Assembly: GCA_041685935.1 (NCBI GenBank)
Contig: JAWLES010000027.1
Span: 1-21,164 of the forward strand
Origin: JAIPEK01 sp041685935
GTDB lineage: Bacteria; Desulfobacterota; Desulfobacteria; Desulfobacterales; Desulfobacteraceae
Reading direction: 5' to 3'
DNA length: 21,164 nt
The notes beneath the pieces are model-generated. The model saw only the letters and a program-made list of their open reading frames with translations, made no database searches and was not told the origin of the DNA. Positions within the stretch are counted from its first letter, which is position 1. Every line of letters starts with the position of its first letter. Shown one piece after another: positions 7,753-17,100 of this stretch. Position numbers and translations under genes: made by a program.

Positions 7753-8643
7753 TCAGCCCGCCCTTCCCTGTTTTGCCGGAAGCTCAATCTTTTTGGTGAA
7801 ATCAGGTTTCAGGGCAAGGTTTTTGTTGAGCATCAGGTCCCTGGTTGATAATCCAAGTGCAAGCCCTATCAGCTGGGGAAGATAGATCACTGAAATGGAT
7901 AAATCAAGCCCGGCTTTTCGTGATATCCCGGCCTGGAAACCATCAAGATTCAACTGGCACATCGGGCATATGGTGACAATGGCATCCGCTCCCCGTGCAT
8001 CTTCCAGGATATTTTGAACCAGGACTTCAGCGCTTTCCTTCTTTGTGTTCATGTTGGATGCACCACAGCATTTCGCCCCGGAGCCCCATTCAAAAACCTC
8101 TGCTCCGCATGCACGGATCACCGGTTCCATGGATTCGGGCTCTTCAGGGTCATCAAACACCTTGTACGGCCGCAGCGCCTGGCATCCGTAGTAAGGGGCG
8201 ATTCTAAGCCCTGAAAGCTCATGAGTAACCCGGTCCGCTATCACACCCGGCTTAATATCATTGGAGATCACGTCAAGAAGATGTCTGACCCCCGGAGGAT
8301 CTTCCAGAACCAGGTTTTCTTCTTCAAGCACTTCATCAATCCGTGCGGAAAGTTCCCGGTTTTTCTTCCTGTCCACTTCCACTTTTTTCAAGTTCAGGTA
8401 ACAGGCGCTGCACGGGACCAGGATGTCTGCTTGTGAATTCTGTTCAAAAAGTGCGATGTTACGTGCCGGCAGCGCATATGACAACAGCCTGCTGACAGGC
8501 TCGGCTGCTGTTGCTCCGCAGCAGTTCCAGTCCCCGATATCCAGAAGCTCTATGCCGAGCGCATCCATAACAGCCCTTGTGGATGCATCGTACTCCACGG
8601 CAGACGCCTGAAGAGAGCAGCCGGGATAATAGTTGTATTTCAT
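7753..8643 (-). CDS. hdrB: HdrB, heterodisulfide reductase subunit B-like
   Basis: A 296-residue protein with two CCG domains, the catalytic layout of HdrB. The first set is C9, C41-C42, C78 and C81; the second is C154, C192-C193, C226 and C229. In methanogen HdrB these hold two noncubane [4Fe-4S] clusters that split CoM-S-S-CoB. In a sulfate reducer the disulfide substrate is unknown, and a DsrC-like partner or another thiol is possible. The ATG overlaps the hdrC stop by four bases (ATGA), so translation is coupled. It is the last gene of the Hdr operon and ends 3 bp from the convergent DUF523 stop. Both five-cysteine sets look complete, so it should be catalytically competent. Confidence 0.95.
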   Translation of the reverse strand: MKYNYYPGCSLQASAVEYDASTRAVMDALGIELLDIGDWNCCGATAAEPVSRLLSYALPARNIALFEQNSQADILVPCSACYLNLKKVEVDRKKNRELSARIDEVLEEENLVLEDPPGVRHLLDVISNDIKPGVIADRVTHELSGLRIAPYYGCQALRPYKVFDDPEEPESMEPVIRACGAEVFEWGSGAKCCGASNMNTKKESAEVLVQNILEDARGADAIVTICPMCQLNLDGFQAGISRKAGLDLSISVIYLPQLIGLALGLSTRDLMLNKNLALKPDFTKKIELPAKQGRAG

Positions 8644-9167
8644 TTATCCTCCTCCATTTGGGAAACCTTCTCAAAAAGGCGTGTCAGGTTGCCTGTCCCC
8701 GGTTTTGACGGCATTTCAAATTTTACCTTGTTCTTTTTTAAAAGTCTTATTCCAAGCGGTGTAATTTTCATTGGAAGCAGCGGGTTTTTCATTGCCATGA
8801 AATACAGGGTTAAAAATTCCGTTTCCCTGACCCTGCCGTGACGCCTCACACTCTCCATGAAGCTTGAATAGAAATGGGCTGATACCCTGTATTTGGGTAT
8901 ATTCTCCTTTGCTGCAGCAGCCTTGAGCATGGACATGGCCGTGGTGAGTTCAAGCCCCCTGGGGCATCTTAATGTGCAGTAATAACATGTGGAACACAAA
9001 GCAAAAGTTGTGGAATTGAAAACATCCTCGGTTCTGTCCATCAGCACAAGACGCCAGAGCTTTCTCGGTGTGATATCCATTGCAAAGGAGTTAGGACAGG
9101 AAGCGGTACAGGTTCCGCATTGAAGACAGGTTGAAACCAGTTCCTTTATGTCGAGTAAATTTGTCAT
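8640..9167 (-). CDS. hdrC: HdrC, heterodisulfide reductase subunit C-like
   Basis: A 175-residue iron-sulfur protein with two [4Fe-4S] motifs, C14-x2-C17-x2-C20-x3-C24-P and C58-x2-C61-x2-C64-x3-C68-P, then a helical tail. It relays electrons from HdrA to HdrB in the soluble HdrABC complex. The ATG at 9167 has GGAGAT upstream. It lies 24 bp after the second hdrA and overlaps hdrB by four bases. No membrane segment is seen, which separates it from HdrE/DsrM-type partners and supports a soluble complex. Confidence 0.95.
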   Translation of the reverse strand: MTNLLDIKELVSTCLQCGTCTASCPNSFAMDITPRKLWRLVLMDRTEDVFNSTTFALCSTCYYCTLRCPRGLELTTAMSMLKAAAAKENIPKYRVSAHFYSSFMESVRRHGRVRETEFLTLYFMAMKNPLLPMKITPLGIRLLKKNKVKFEMPSKPGTGNLTRLFEKVSQMEEDK

Positions 9168-9191
9168 CTGATTATCTCCAGAGTTTCATCC

Positions 9192-12100
9192 TTATACAGC
9201 AGCTTCTATGATATTAAAAAACTGCTGATCCGCAAGATTGCTTACATATGAAGCACTGTTCGGGCATACAGCAGCGCATGATCCGCAACCCTGGCAAAGG
9301 GCCGGGTTGATATGGATTTTCCGCCTGTCGTAATCCACCATTCTGGCTGAATACGGGCATGCGTCAATGCATCTTTCACAGAGTGAGCAAAGGCTTTCTT
9401 TAATCTGCGCTGTAATCCTGGATGAAGCAAGGGTATCCCTGCCGGCGATCCTGAGCGCTCGCTGGGCTGCAGCCTGTGCTGATGCAATGCTCTCGTGAAC
9501 ATTTCTCGGGCCTGCTGCCGTACCGCAGACGAAAATCCCGTCCATGGTGGTATCACAGGGTCTCCATTTCACATCTCCCTGCAGTATGAACCCGTAATCA
9601 TCCTGCTTGATATTGAACATTTCAGCCAACTCGTCTGCAGGAGCGGGCTTCATTCCGGAAGCCAGGATCAGCGCGTCCGTTTTAATCTCTATGTCGCTTT
9701 CCAGAATCGACTCATAAACAGTCACCGAAACCTTGTCATCCTTGATATCCAGCCGGGGAGGTCTGTCAGGCGTGTACCTGATAAAAATAATTCCCTTTTC
9801 CCTTGCCTGCTTGTAATAGGTTTCACTGAACCCGTAGGTCATTATATCCCTGTACAGAATATAGATCTCTTTGTCAGGATTTGCATCTTTCAGGGCAAGC
9901 GCCTGTTTAATGGATGAGGAGCAGCAGACCCGGGAGCAGTATTGCCGGTCCATGTTTCTGGACTGCACACACTGGATCATTACAACGGTTTTAAGATCGT
10001 CCTGATTCAGCTCACCATTCTCTTTTTTCTCTTCATACTCTCTGGTGGTCATAATGGCGTCATGCTCCCCGATCCGGTATTCTTCCACATCAGCCTCATT
10101 TGATCCTGTGGCGATGACTGCGGCACCATGCCGGATTGTATGACCGGTTTCTCCGTCTCCCTGGTCATCTGACCGGACAATGGTGATAAAATTTCCGGTT
10201 TCTCCGGAGGTATCAGCCACAAAGGAATCTTTCATGACGCTTATAAGGGGATTTTTTTCCACTTCCTTTTTTGTCGCTTCCAGGATATCAGTGAAATCCG
10301 TCCCGTCTATGTTTGAGTGAAGCCAGGAAAGGTTTCCCCCCAGTTCAGATTCCTTTTCAACCAGTACTGTTTCGATTCCTGCCTGTGAACATGACAGTGC
10401 CGCGTTCATACCGGCGATCCCTCCTCCGATGACAAGGACACGCTTTGATACACTGACGGCTCTGGTTGCAGGTACCCTGGCCTGCCTGATCTTTGATACT
10501 GCTGTGTTGATCTGGAACTCAATCAGATCTTCCGGCATTTCAGAGACATCCACGAAATCAAGATAACATTCTGAAAGACCTGTAAATTCGGACAACTCAG
10601 CCAGTTTTCCCTTGAACAGACAGGGCAGACAGGCAAAAATCAAAACCCGGTTGAATTCTTTTTCTTTTATGGTTTCAAGGAGCAGGTTCCAACCTTCGGC
10701 AGTGCACAATCCGTCAACAGAGCTGAAATCGTCTATCAACGGATGGGTTGTGCAAAACGACTCCACGAATCCTGCCTTTTCAGGAGAATCAGACGGACAT
10801 TTGCATAAAACCGCCGCAGTGACAGGCTCCTCCATTGAGACATCCCTGGCTGTTGCCTGATTTGTCCCGTTTCCCCCGGTCCTTCCCGGCTCCATGCCTT
10901 TTTCAGGCAGTTTCATCACCTGAGCAGCCCGTAAGGAGGCTGATGAAGAGTACAGCATGGTTTCGCTGATGTCCTTGAGCCCGGAAAAGGAGCCGCTGAC
11001 AAAGACCCCTTTTTTCCCGTCATTTTCAAATATTCCGTCTTTGGGAAACCCGAATTCGTTGAGCTCAACACCTGTTATCTCGGCAAGCTCGGCTGTCTGA
11101 AAGGCCGGCCTCTGGCCGACCGACAGAACAACCATGTCAAAATGCTCTTCGTTCAAAGAGGCTGAAGCTTCACTGATCCTTACACACAGGCTGCCGTTCT
11201 GTTCAAGGGTTACGGAATGGGGCCTTGCACGCTTGAGGATTACACCGCAGTCCTCTGCATCTTTTCTGTACCGTTCAAAATCTTTCACAAAACAGCGCAT
11301 GTCCATGTAGTAGATTGTGGTTTCGATGTCACTGCCGAATTTATTTTTTACAAGCATCGCCTCTTTCAGGGCGTACATGCAGCATACCGAAGAGCAGTAT
11401 TCCGATTCCGTCTGAAGGTTTCTTGAGCCCACGCACTGGAGCCATGCAATCTTTTGTGGTTTTCCTCCGTCAGAAGGCCTTTTCAGTTCTCCGGAAAAAG
11501 GGCCCGTACCGCTGAGAATCCTTTCGAATTCAATACTGGTTACCACATCCGGATACGTATTCCACCCGAAAGTATCCATTTCATTATCAGGGGTATAGTA
11601 GCTGGTGCCGCAGGAAAGGATCACCGCCCCGGTCTGCAGCTCAACCGTCTCACGGTCGTCAGTTCTCATCGTGTTGAATACCGAGTATACCATTTTGATC
11701 AGCTCTTCGTCATCAAAAGGCTTGACGATATACTCATGCGCTCCCACTTTGAGTGTTTCCACTGCGGATTCCACTGTTGCATAGGCTGTCATCATGATGA
11801 CGCTGAGATCCGTGTCTTTCTCCTTGGCCCTTTTCAGAACTTCAGTCCCCTCCATGCCGGGCATTTTAATGTCAAGCAGCATCAGGGAAAATTCCCCCTC
11901 CTCAAGAAGGTCCAATGCTTCCTGCCCTGAACCTGCCGCACTCACAGAGAATCCTTCAAACTCAAACATCTCTTTTAAAGAGTCCCTGACAATCAGTTCA
12001 TCATCCACCACAAGAATACTGAATTCCTTTTTCCGGTCCTCAGGAAGGGTGATTGCACTGGTGGGGCAGACTGATACACATTCTGAGCAAAGATTGCAAA

Positions 12101-12590
12101 GATCCGGGTCAATGACATAAGTATTCGGGATTGCGTGGGGACTCGGAAGAAACACAGCTTTCCGGTCACAAAGACCTGCATTGAATTCGTCAAGTGCATT
12201 GACAGGGCAGACCCGGGCGCATTCGCCGCATCCGATGCACCTGCCCGGATCAATAAAAGTGTTTTTCCGCTTTAATGTGGCCTTGTAGCCGCCTGCTTCT
12301 CCCTCAAGCTCCTCAAGGGTGGTGGACAAAAGGACATTGATCCGGTCATGGAACAGTCCCCTTCGCAAACAGAACTGTTCAGAGCTGTCCCTTTCCGCCA
12401 TGGGAAGCATCCGGCATATTCCGCACCCGTTGGTTGGAAACTGGTGGTCCAGCTTTGCCGGCATTCCGCCTGTATATCCCTCTTTTTCAATCAGCGTGAT
12501 GGAAAATCCTCTTTCCGCAAGGTCAAGTGCGGACCGGATTCCGCTTATACCGCCGCCGACCACAAGTGCATCACTTGATATTTCCGTCAT
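9192..12590 (-). CDS. hdrA: Tandem HdrA-HdrA fusion with an embedded CheY-like receiver domain
   Basis: A 1132-residue flavoprotein built from two HdrA-like units. Unit 1 (~1-560) lacks the usual HdrA N-terminal domain. It has the FAD motif GGGISG (12-17), a TNGCGIC segment (53-59), two [4Fe-4S] motifs (C118, C121, C124, C128; C165, C168, C171, C175), then a full receiver domain (~190-305) and the rest of the FAD domain with CVGSR and YCSSVCC. Unit 2 (~590-1132) has an HdrA N-terminal-like domain, a second FAD motif (GGGIAG, ~722-727), CVQSR and YCSRVCC, and two C-terminal [4Fe-4S] motifs (C1068 to C1078; C1099 to C1109). HdrA is the electron-bifurcating flavin subunit of HdrABC. The receiver insertion is in frame within one continuous ORF. 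The start ATG has AAGGGGTG upstream; hdrC and hdrB follow. Confidence 0.93.
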   Translation of the reverse strand: MTEISSDALVVGGGISGIRSALDLAERGFSITLIEKEGYTGGMPAKLDHQFPTNGCGICRMLPMAERDSSEQFCLRRGLFHDRINVLLSTTLEELEGEAGGYKATLKRKNTFIDPGRCIGCGECARVCPVNALDEFNAGLCDRKAVFLPSPHAIPNTYVIDPDLCNLCSECVSVCPTSAITLPEDRKKEFSILVVDDELIVRDSLKEMFEFEGFSVSAAGSGQEALDLLEEGEFSLMLLDIKMPGMEGTEVLKRAKEKDTDLSVIMMTAYATVESAVETLKVGAHEYIVKPFDDEELIKMVYSVFNTMRTDDRETVELQTGAVILSCGTSYYTPDNEMDTFGWNTYPDVVTSIEFERILSGTGPFSGELKRPSDGGKPQKIAWLQCVGSRNLQTESEYCSSVCCMYALKEAMLVKNKFGSDIETTIYYMDMRCFVKDFERYRKDAEDCGVILKRARPHSVTLEQNGSLCVRISEASASLNEEHFDMVVLSVGQRPAFQTAELAEITGVELNEFGFPKDGIFENDGKKGVFVSGSFSGLKDISETMLYSSSASLRAAQVMKLPEKGMEPGRTGGNGTNQATARDVSMEEPVTAAVLCKCPSDSPEKAGFVESFCTTHPLIDDFSSVDGLCTAEGWNLLLETIKEKEFNRVLIFACLPCLFKGKLAELSEFTGLSECYLDFVDVSEMPEDLIEFQINTAVSKIRQARVPATRAVSVSKRVLVIGGGIAGMNAALSCSQAGIETVLVEKESELGGNLSWLHSNIDGTDFTDILEATKKEVEKNPLISVMKDSFVADTSGETGNFITIVRSDDQGDGETGHTIRHGAAVIATGSNEADVEEYRIGEHDAIMTTREYEEKKENGELNQDDLKTVVMIQCVQSRNMDRQYCSRVCCSSSIKQALALKDANPDKEIYILYRDIMTYGFSETYYKQAREKGIIFIRYTPDRPPRLDIKDDKVSVTVYESILESDIEIKTDALILASGMKPAPADELAEMFNIKQDDYGFILQGDVKWRPCDTTMDGIFVCGTAAGPRNVHESIASAQAAAQRALRIAGRDTLASSRITAQIKESLCSLCERCIDACPYSARMVDYDRRKIHINPALCQGCGSCAAVCPNSASYVSNLADQQFFNIIEAAV
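11676..12023 (-). other. Receiver (CheY-like) domain inserted inside HdrA
   Basis: Residues about 190-305 of the tandem HdrA form a complete receiver domain. The visible pieces are the hydrophobic strand ILVVDDE with D196-D197, acceptor D240 in LLDIKMPG, switch T268 in MMTAYAT and K290 in VKPFDD. All residues needed for phosphorylation are present. Upstream of it is the second ferredoxin motif of HdrA unit 1 (C165-C175). Downstream, the HdrA FAD domain resumes at about residue 318 (GAVILSCGTSYY). The insertion is therefore in a surface loop after the ferredoxin insert. Confidence 0.93.
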
Positions 12591-12601
12591 GGTTTCACCC
12601 C

Positions 12602-13732
12602 TTATATCCCTGTCACATCATTCAATTCATCTTCAAAGAAGCAGGACAGGGGATGGTTTTCCTCGATACTTCCGCCGGAGGTGTAGTCAAATCCCTTCTG
12701 GGCTTTGTCTGCAACGGACATGAACAGCCCGGACAGGGGGATATCATTGGGACAGGCATTGGCGCACTGGCCGCATCCCACACAGGAAAGACCGATATGA
12801 ATCATCCGGGTCAGATGAAAGAACATCGTATCAGAAGGCATTCGAAGCGAACCCCTTGTCTGCGAACGGTTTATGTACTGCAGAGGCTCGTGGTCAAAAA
12901 CATCAGTATTAAACACGCATTCCCTGCAGTAGCAGACAGGGCAGGCAACTCTGCAGTTGTAGCAGTTAACGCACGAGGAAAAGAAAACCCCGAGTTTTTC
13001 CAAATCCGCTGTCTGTTCCTGTATACTTTGAAAAGTCTCCTCTCTGTTCCGGCCAAGCTCCTCCATAACCTTTTTTCTTTTCTCTTTGCCGTCTTTGGGC
13101 GGCTCCGCTTCGTCCAGTCCCATCTGGGCGAGGATATGCCCGCCTGCATCACTTTTCGATTCCACAGTCACCTGTTTTGCGTCAGAGTGATCCGGGTTTA
13201 TAACAATATCAGCGATTCCCGGAAAAGGGTCCGTACATATGCGGCACGCCTCTGAGATACTGCCGTTATAATCATCAGTAAAGGATGCTGACATTCTTGC
13301 GGATATGTATTCATTGGTGAATTCCTCTCCTTTTTCCCTGAAACCGGTGTTGAACACGCTGTTGGGAAAGGCGGAAAAACAGTCGGAGGAGATAATCACA
13401 AGATTCTCCATGTCAGCCTGTTTGAGCTTCACAAGCTCTACCACCGCCCTGATTTCACATGGTCTCAAAAAAACCGCCACTCTCTTCCGGTTCTTCTTTC
13501 TTGTAAGCCTGGACACCAGTTTCGCGCTGTTCAGAGGAAAACTCGGAGAAAACGGGTCCGCTTTGTCCGTATCCTCAGGGTCGCTAACCAGGGTGGGCAT
13601 AATATCATTTGTGCGGTCCTGTCTTAACGGAACCAGCAGCGATTGTACCTCACCGGTTTCGAGAAGCGATTTAAAAAACGACCTTGCCGCGTCAAGATAA
13701 CTGTTCCGGCCGATGGCATGATAGCTGTTCAT
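12602..13732 (-). CDS. FrhB/FdhB-like iron-sulfur flavoprotein with C-terminal dicluster domain
   Basis: A 376-residue protein resembling the beta subunit of F420-reducing hydrogenase/formate dehydrogenase fused to ferredoxin motifs. The FrhB-family part includes RPCEIRA (90-96), C118 and C163-x2-C166. A cysteine-rich stretch follows (C254, C257, C260, C264, C267, C269, C272), then a [4Fe-4S] motif C317-x2-C320-x2-C323-x3-C327-P. FrhB-type proteins bind FAD and usually pass electrons between a soluble carrier (F420, NAD(P)H or ferredoxin) and an iron-sulfur partner. The carrier here is unknown, and sulfate reducers of this kind generally do not rely on F420. ATG 13732 is chosen over ATG 13738 because AAGGGG immediately abuts the latter but sits six bases before the former. 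It lies between mvhD and the second hdrA. Confidence 0.82.
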   Translation of the reverse strand: MNSYHAIGRNSYLDAARSFFKSLLETGEVQSLLVPLRQDRTNDIMPTLVSDPEDTDKADPFSPSFPLNSAKLVSRLTRKKNRKRVAVFLRPCEIRAVVELVKLKQADMENLVIISSDCFSAFPNSVFNTGFREKGEEFTNEYISARMSASFTDDYNGSISEACRICTDPFPGIADIVINPDHSDAKQVTVESKSDAGGHILAQMGLDEAEPPKDGKEKRKKVMEELGRNREETFQSIQEQTADLEKLGVFFSSCVNCYNCRVACPVCYCRECVFNTDVFDHEPLQYINRSQTRGSLRMPSDTMFFHLTRMIHIGLSCVGCGQCANACPNDIPLSGLFMSVADKAQKGFDYTSGGSIEENHPLSCFFEDELNDVTGI

Positions 13733-13742
13733 TGTCATCCCC

Positions 13743-14165
13743 TTATATCACCATTCGTTTGTCTTCATTCAACGGACCGAGTTTTCTCACCTGATCCACC
13801 ATGGTGTCGATGGTGTCGGCAAACATGATGCCGTCGCTTGCACCGATCCATGTCAATCTCAGCCTCTCTTTCGGAATGGAAAAGTTCGGCAGGATTTCAT
13901 GCAGAAGTTTCATGCGCCTTCGCGCCTTGAAATTGCCGTTGATATAATGGCAGTCTCCTGGATGGCACCCGCTTACCAGAACCGCATCCGCACCTTCAAG
14001 GAAAGCTTTCAGAATATATTTGGGATCAACCATGCCGGTGCACATGACCCGTATCAGCCTGACGTTGGCTGGGTATTTTTTCCTTGAAGTACCTGCCAGG
14101 TCGGCAGCTGTATAGGTGCACCAGTTGCAGACAAAAGCAATGATCCTGGGCTCGAAATTTTCCAT
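13743..14165 (-). CDS. mvhD: MvhD-like [2Fe-2S] electron-transfer subunit
   Basis: A 140-residue MvhD/hydrogenase iron-sulfur subunit. The five family cysteines are visible: C13-x2-C16 (CNWCTY), C42 (MCTGMVD), C67 and C72 (GCHPGDCHY). MvhD carries electrons from a donor module to HdrA, and in many bacteria it links HdrA to hydrogenase, formate dehydrogenase or NADH modules. No in-frame UGA is present, so this is a cysteine form and not a selenoprotein. The start ATG has GGAGG six bases upstream. It sits 16 bp after the first hdrA and about 10 bp before the FrhB-like gene, so its electron donor is probably one of these two flavoproteins. Confidence 0.95.
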   Translation of the reverse strand: MENFEPRIIAFVCNWCTYTAADLAGTSRKKYPANVRLIRVMCTGMVDPKYILKAFLEGADAVLVSGCHPGDCHYINGNFKARRRMKLLHEILPNFSIPKERLRLTWIGASDGIMFADTIDTMVDQVRKLGPLNEDKRMVI

Positions 14166-14181
14166 TTATATCCTCCGTATC

Positions 14182-17100
14182 TTATATTCCTACATTGTTA
14201 ATGGCATCCATTACACCGGAAAGCTCCGCAAAAATCTGTTTTTCCTTGAAGTGCCTGACCTGGGCAGCCCCGCTTGGGCAGAACCCTGAACAGGAACCGC
14301 AGCCTTTACACAAGGCCTCGTTAACCACTGAAACCGACCTTCTCATGTCGAATTCAATTGCGCCGTAAGGGCAAAGCCCGATGCAGGTCATGCATCCGGC
14401 GCATATATCCGGGTCAATATAAGAGATTGCGGATTCAATCTCCACTTCTCCCTTGGTCGCAAGCTGCAAAGACTTGGAGGCTGCTCCGGATGCCTGGGCC
14501 ACTGAATCGGGAATATCCTTGGGACCCTGACAGGCCCCTGCTATAAAAACACCGTCCGTTGCAGTGTCAAGCGGTCCCAGCTTGGGGTGGGATTCAAGAT
14601 AAAACCCGTCGTTCCCCTGGCTTATGCCGAGAATTCTTCCGGTTTCCCTGGCATCCTTTCTCGCTTCCATTGCAGTGCAGAGGATAACCATGTCCACCGG
14701 AATCCTTATTGTTTCCGCAAGAAGGGTATCTTCGGCCACAACCACAAGCTGTCCGTCTTCGGAATCCTCAGCCCGGGTGACTTCCGCCGCCTTGCCCCTT
14801 ACAAAGACAGTTCCTTCTTCCTGGCACTTTTTGAAAAACTCTTCATACCCTTTTCCGAAACACCGCATGTCAATATAGAAATTGTACACCCTGGTATCAT
14901 GACCCACTTTTTCATGGATCAGGTGAGCGTATTTCAGCGCATACATGCAGCAGACCCTGGAGCAGTATTCATGAAAGTTGGAGTCCCTGCTGCCGATACA
15001 GTGGAGAATGGCGACACTTTGAGGTTCTTTGGTCAGGCTGTTGTTTTCGTCCCTGATCCGTATTTCCCCTCCTGTCGGACCGGTTGCATTGCTTAAGCGT
15101 TCGAATTCGAAATTGGTGAATACATTGGGATATTTGCCGTACCCATAGGGCTTCATGGGAGTAGGATCAAGTACATCATATCCGGTAGCTGTAATAATAC
15201 TGCCCACCTTCACTTCGATGACTTCATCGGTCTGGCCGTGGTCCACAGCCCCGGGCTGACAGGCCTGGACGCACTGCATGCATTCGCAGCAGCCTCCGCA
15301 GTTGATGCACCGTCCCGCCTCCTGAACAGCCGCCTGTTCATCGAGTCCTTTGCTTACTTCATCAAAGGATCTTTTTGAGGTTTCCGGATCAGTTTTAACC
15401 GGCGTCTCCCTTTTCCCGGGCGGTTCATTTTCCGGTATCGGAACAAACTCCCGGTTTTGCACTTTGCCTGAAGGTTCCAGGTCATTTTCATCCGGCTGAT
15501 CCCCCTGCGTCAAATAACCGTGGATCCCTGCAACGGCTTTGTGGCCGGCTGCTACAGCCTCTACAACAGTCGCCGGCCCTGTAACAGCATCTCCGGCAGC
15601 AAACACGCCCGGTTCAGAGGTCTGCATTGTTGTATCATCGATTTCAAAGGTGCCCCAGCCGGTCAGGGCGATATCCGTATCTCTGATTATTTTTTCGGTA
15701 TCAACCTTTTGGCCGATGGCGGGAATGATCATACCGCACTCGATTTCAAACTCACTGTTCTCAATCGGGACCGGTCTTCTTCTTCCGCTTTTGTCAGGCT
15801 CTCCAAGTGTATTTTTAATGCACACAAGTTTGAGTTTGCCGCCATCACCCTGCAGAACCCGAACAGGAGATGCCAGATCAATAAACTCGATTCCCTCTGC
15901 TCTGGCATCAAGGATCTCCTCATGATCGGCAGGCATTTCACTCTCAGTCCTTCTGTAAACGATTGTAACCCCGGAAGCGCCGGCCCTGACAGCAACACGG
16001 GCGGCATCCATTGCAACATTTCCGCCGCCCACAACAACCACGTTTTCCGCAGGAATATCCGTGGAAGTGTATAGATTCATTCTCTTCAAAAACAACACCG
16101 CATCTTCCACACCATCTGTGTCTTCATTTTCAATGTTCAGCTTTGAAGGCACATGGGTTCCTATCCCGAGGAATACTGCATCAAACCCCTGATCTTTAAG
16201 CTCTTTTATGGAAAAATCTTCTCCCAGGACCTGCCCTGTCTTAAGCTCGATGCCCTTTTCAATTATATTGTCGATTTCCCTGTCCAGTACATCCGGTGGA
16301 AGACGGTAATCCGGGATACCGGTCCTCAGCATTCCCCCCGCCTTTTCAAGGGCCTCGAATATGGTGACATCATACCCTTTTCTGCGAAGATAATAGGCAG
16401 TGGTGAGACCGGCCGGGCCGGACCCGATCACAGCCACGCGCCGGTCTCCTGCATCCCCCATCTCAAACGGAACCTTTGACAGATCACCCCGGTCCGCAGC
16501 AAACCGCTTAAGCTCTCTTATTGATACGGGGGAATCAATTGCCGCCCGCCTGCATTCATCTTCACACATATGAGGGCACACACGGCCCAGGGTTCCCGGA
16601 AGGGGGAGACGCTCCATGATTATATTCAAAGCCTGCTGATACTCGCCCGCCTTTACCATCTGAACATACCCCTGTACGTTGGTTCGGGCCGGGCATGACA
16701 GCCTGCACGGCGCCTGGGCCCTTTTGTCTATACAGTATGTGATCGGAACAGCCTGGGGGAATGAACGGTATACCGCCTTTCTCTCCTTGAGCCCTACATC
16801 CCATTCACTGGGCAAAAGCACCGGGCAGACTTTCTCGCATTCACCGCATCCGGTGCATTTGTCAGACACGTATCTGGCCTTTTTTCTGATTTTTACGGTG
16901 TAGTTGCCTATATATCCTGAAACCTCCTGCACCTCACTGTAGGTAAAGAGTTCAATATTGTTGTTCTGTGCGGTTTCAACCATTTTCGGCGTTCCGATGC
17001 AGGCTGCGCAGTCGAGTGTGGGAAAAGTTTTGTCGAACTGAAGCATATGGCCGCCGATGGTGGTGTCTTTTTCCACCAGATACGCTTTAAGACCGGATTT

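Noticed and set aside
7731..7785. CCGGCA ... TGCCGG inverted repeat as a terminator between the convergent operons
   Set aside because: The arms are separated by about 40 bases, lie inside coding sequence and are not followed by a T-run.
9192..12590. HdrA-receiver fusion as a frameshift or assembly artefact
   Set aside because: The frame is continuous on both sides, HdrA motifs flank the insert in the right order, and the neighbouring HdrA has a different module inserted in the same region.
12527..13255. 242-codon plus-strand frame opposite the FrhB-like gene and the start of HdrA
   Set aside because: It crosses two well-supported minus-strand genes and has no family signature or ribosome-binding site.
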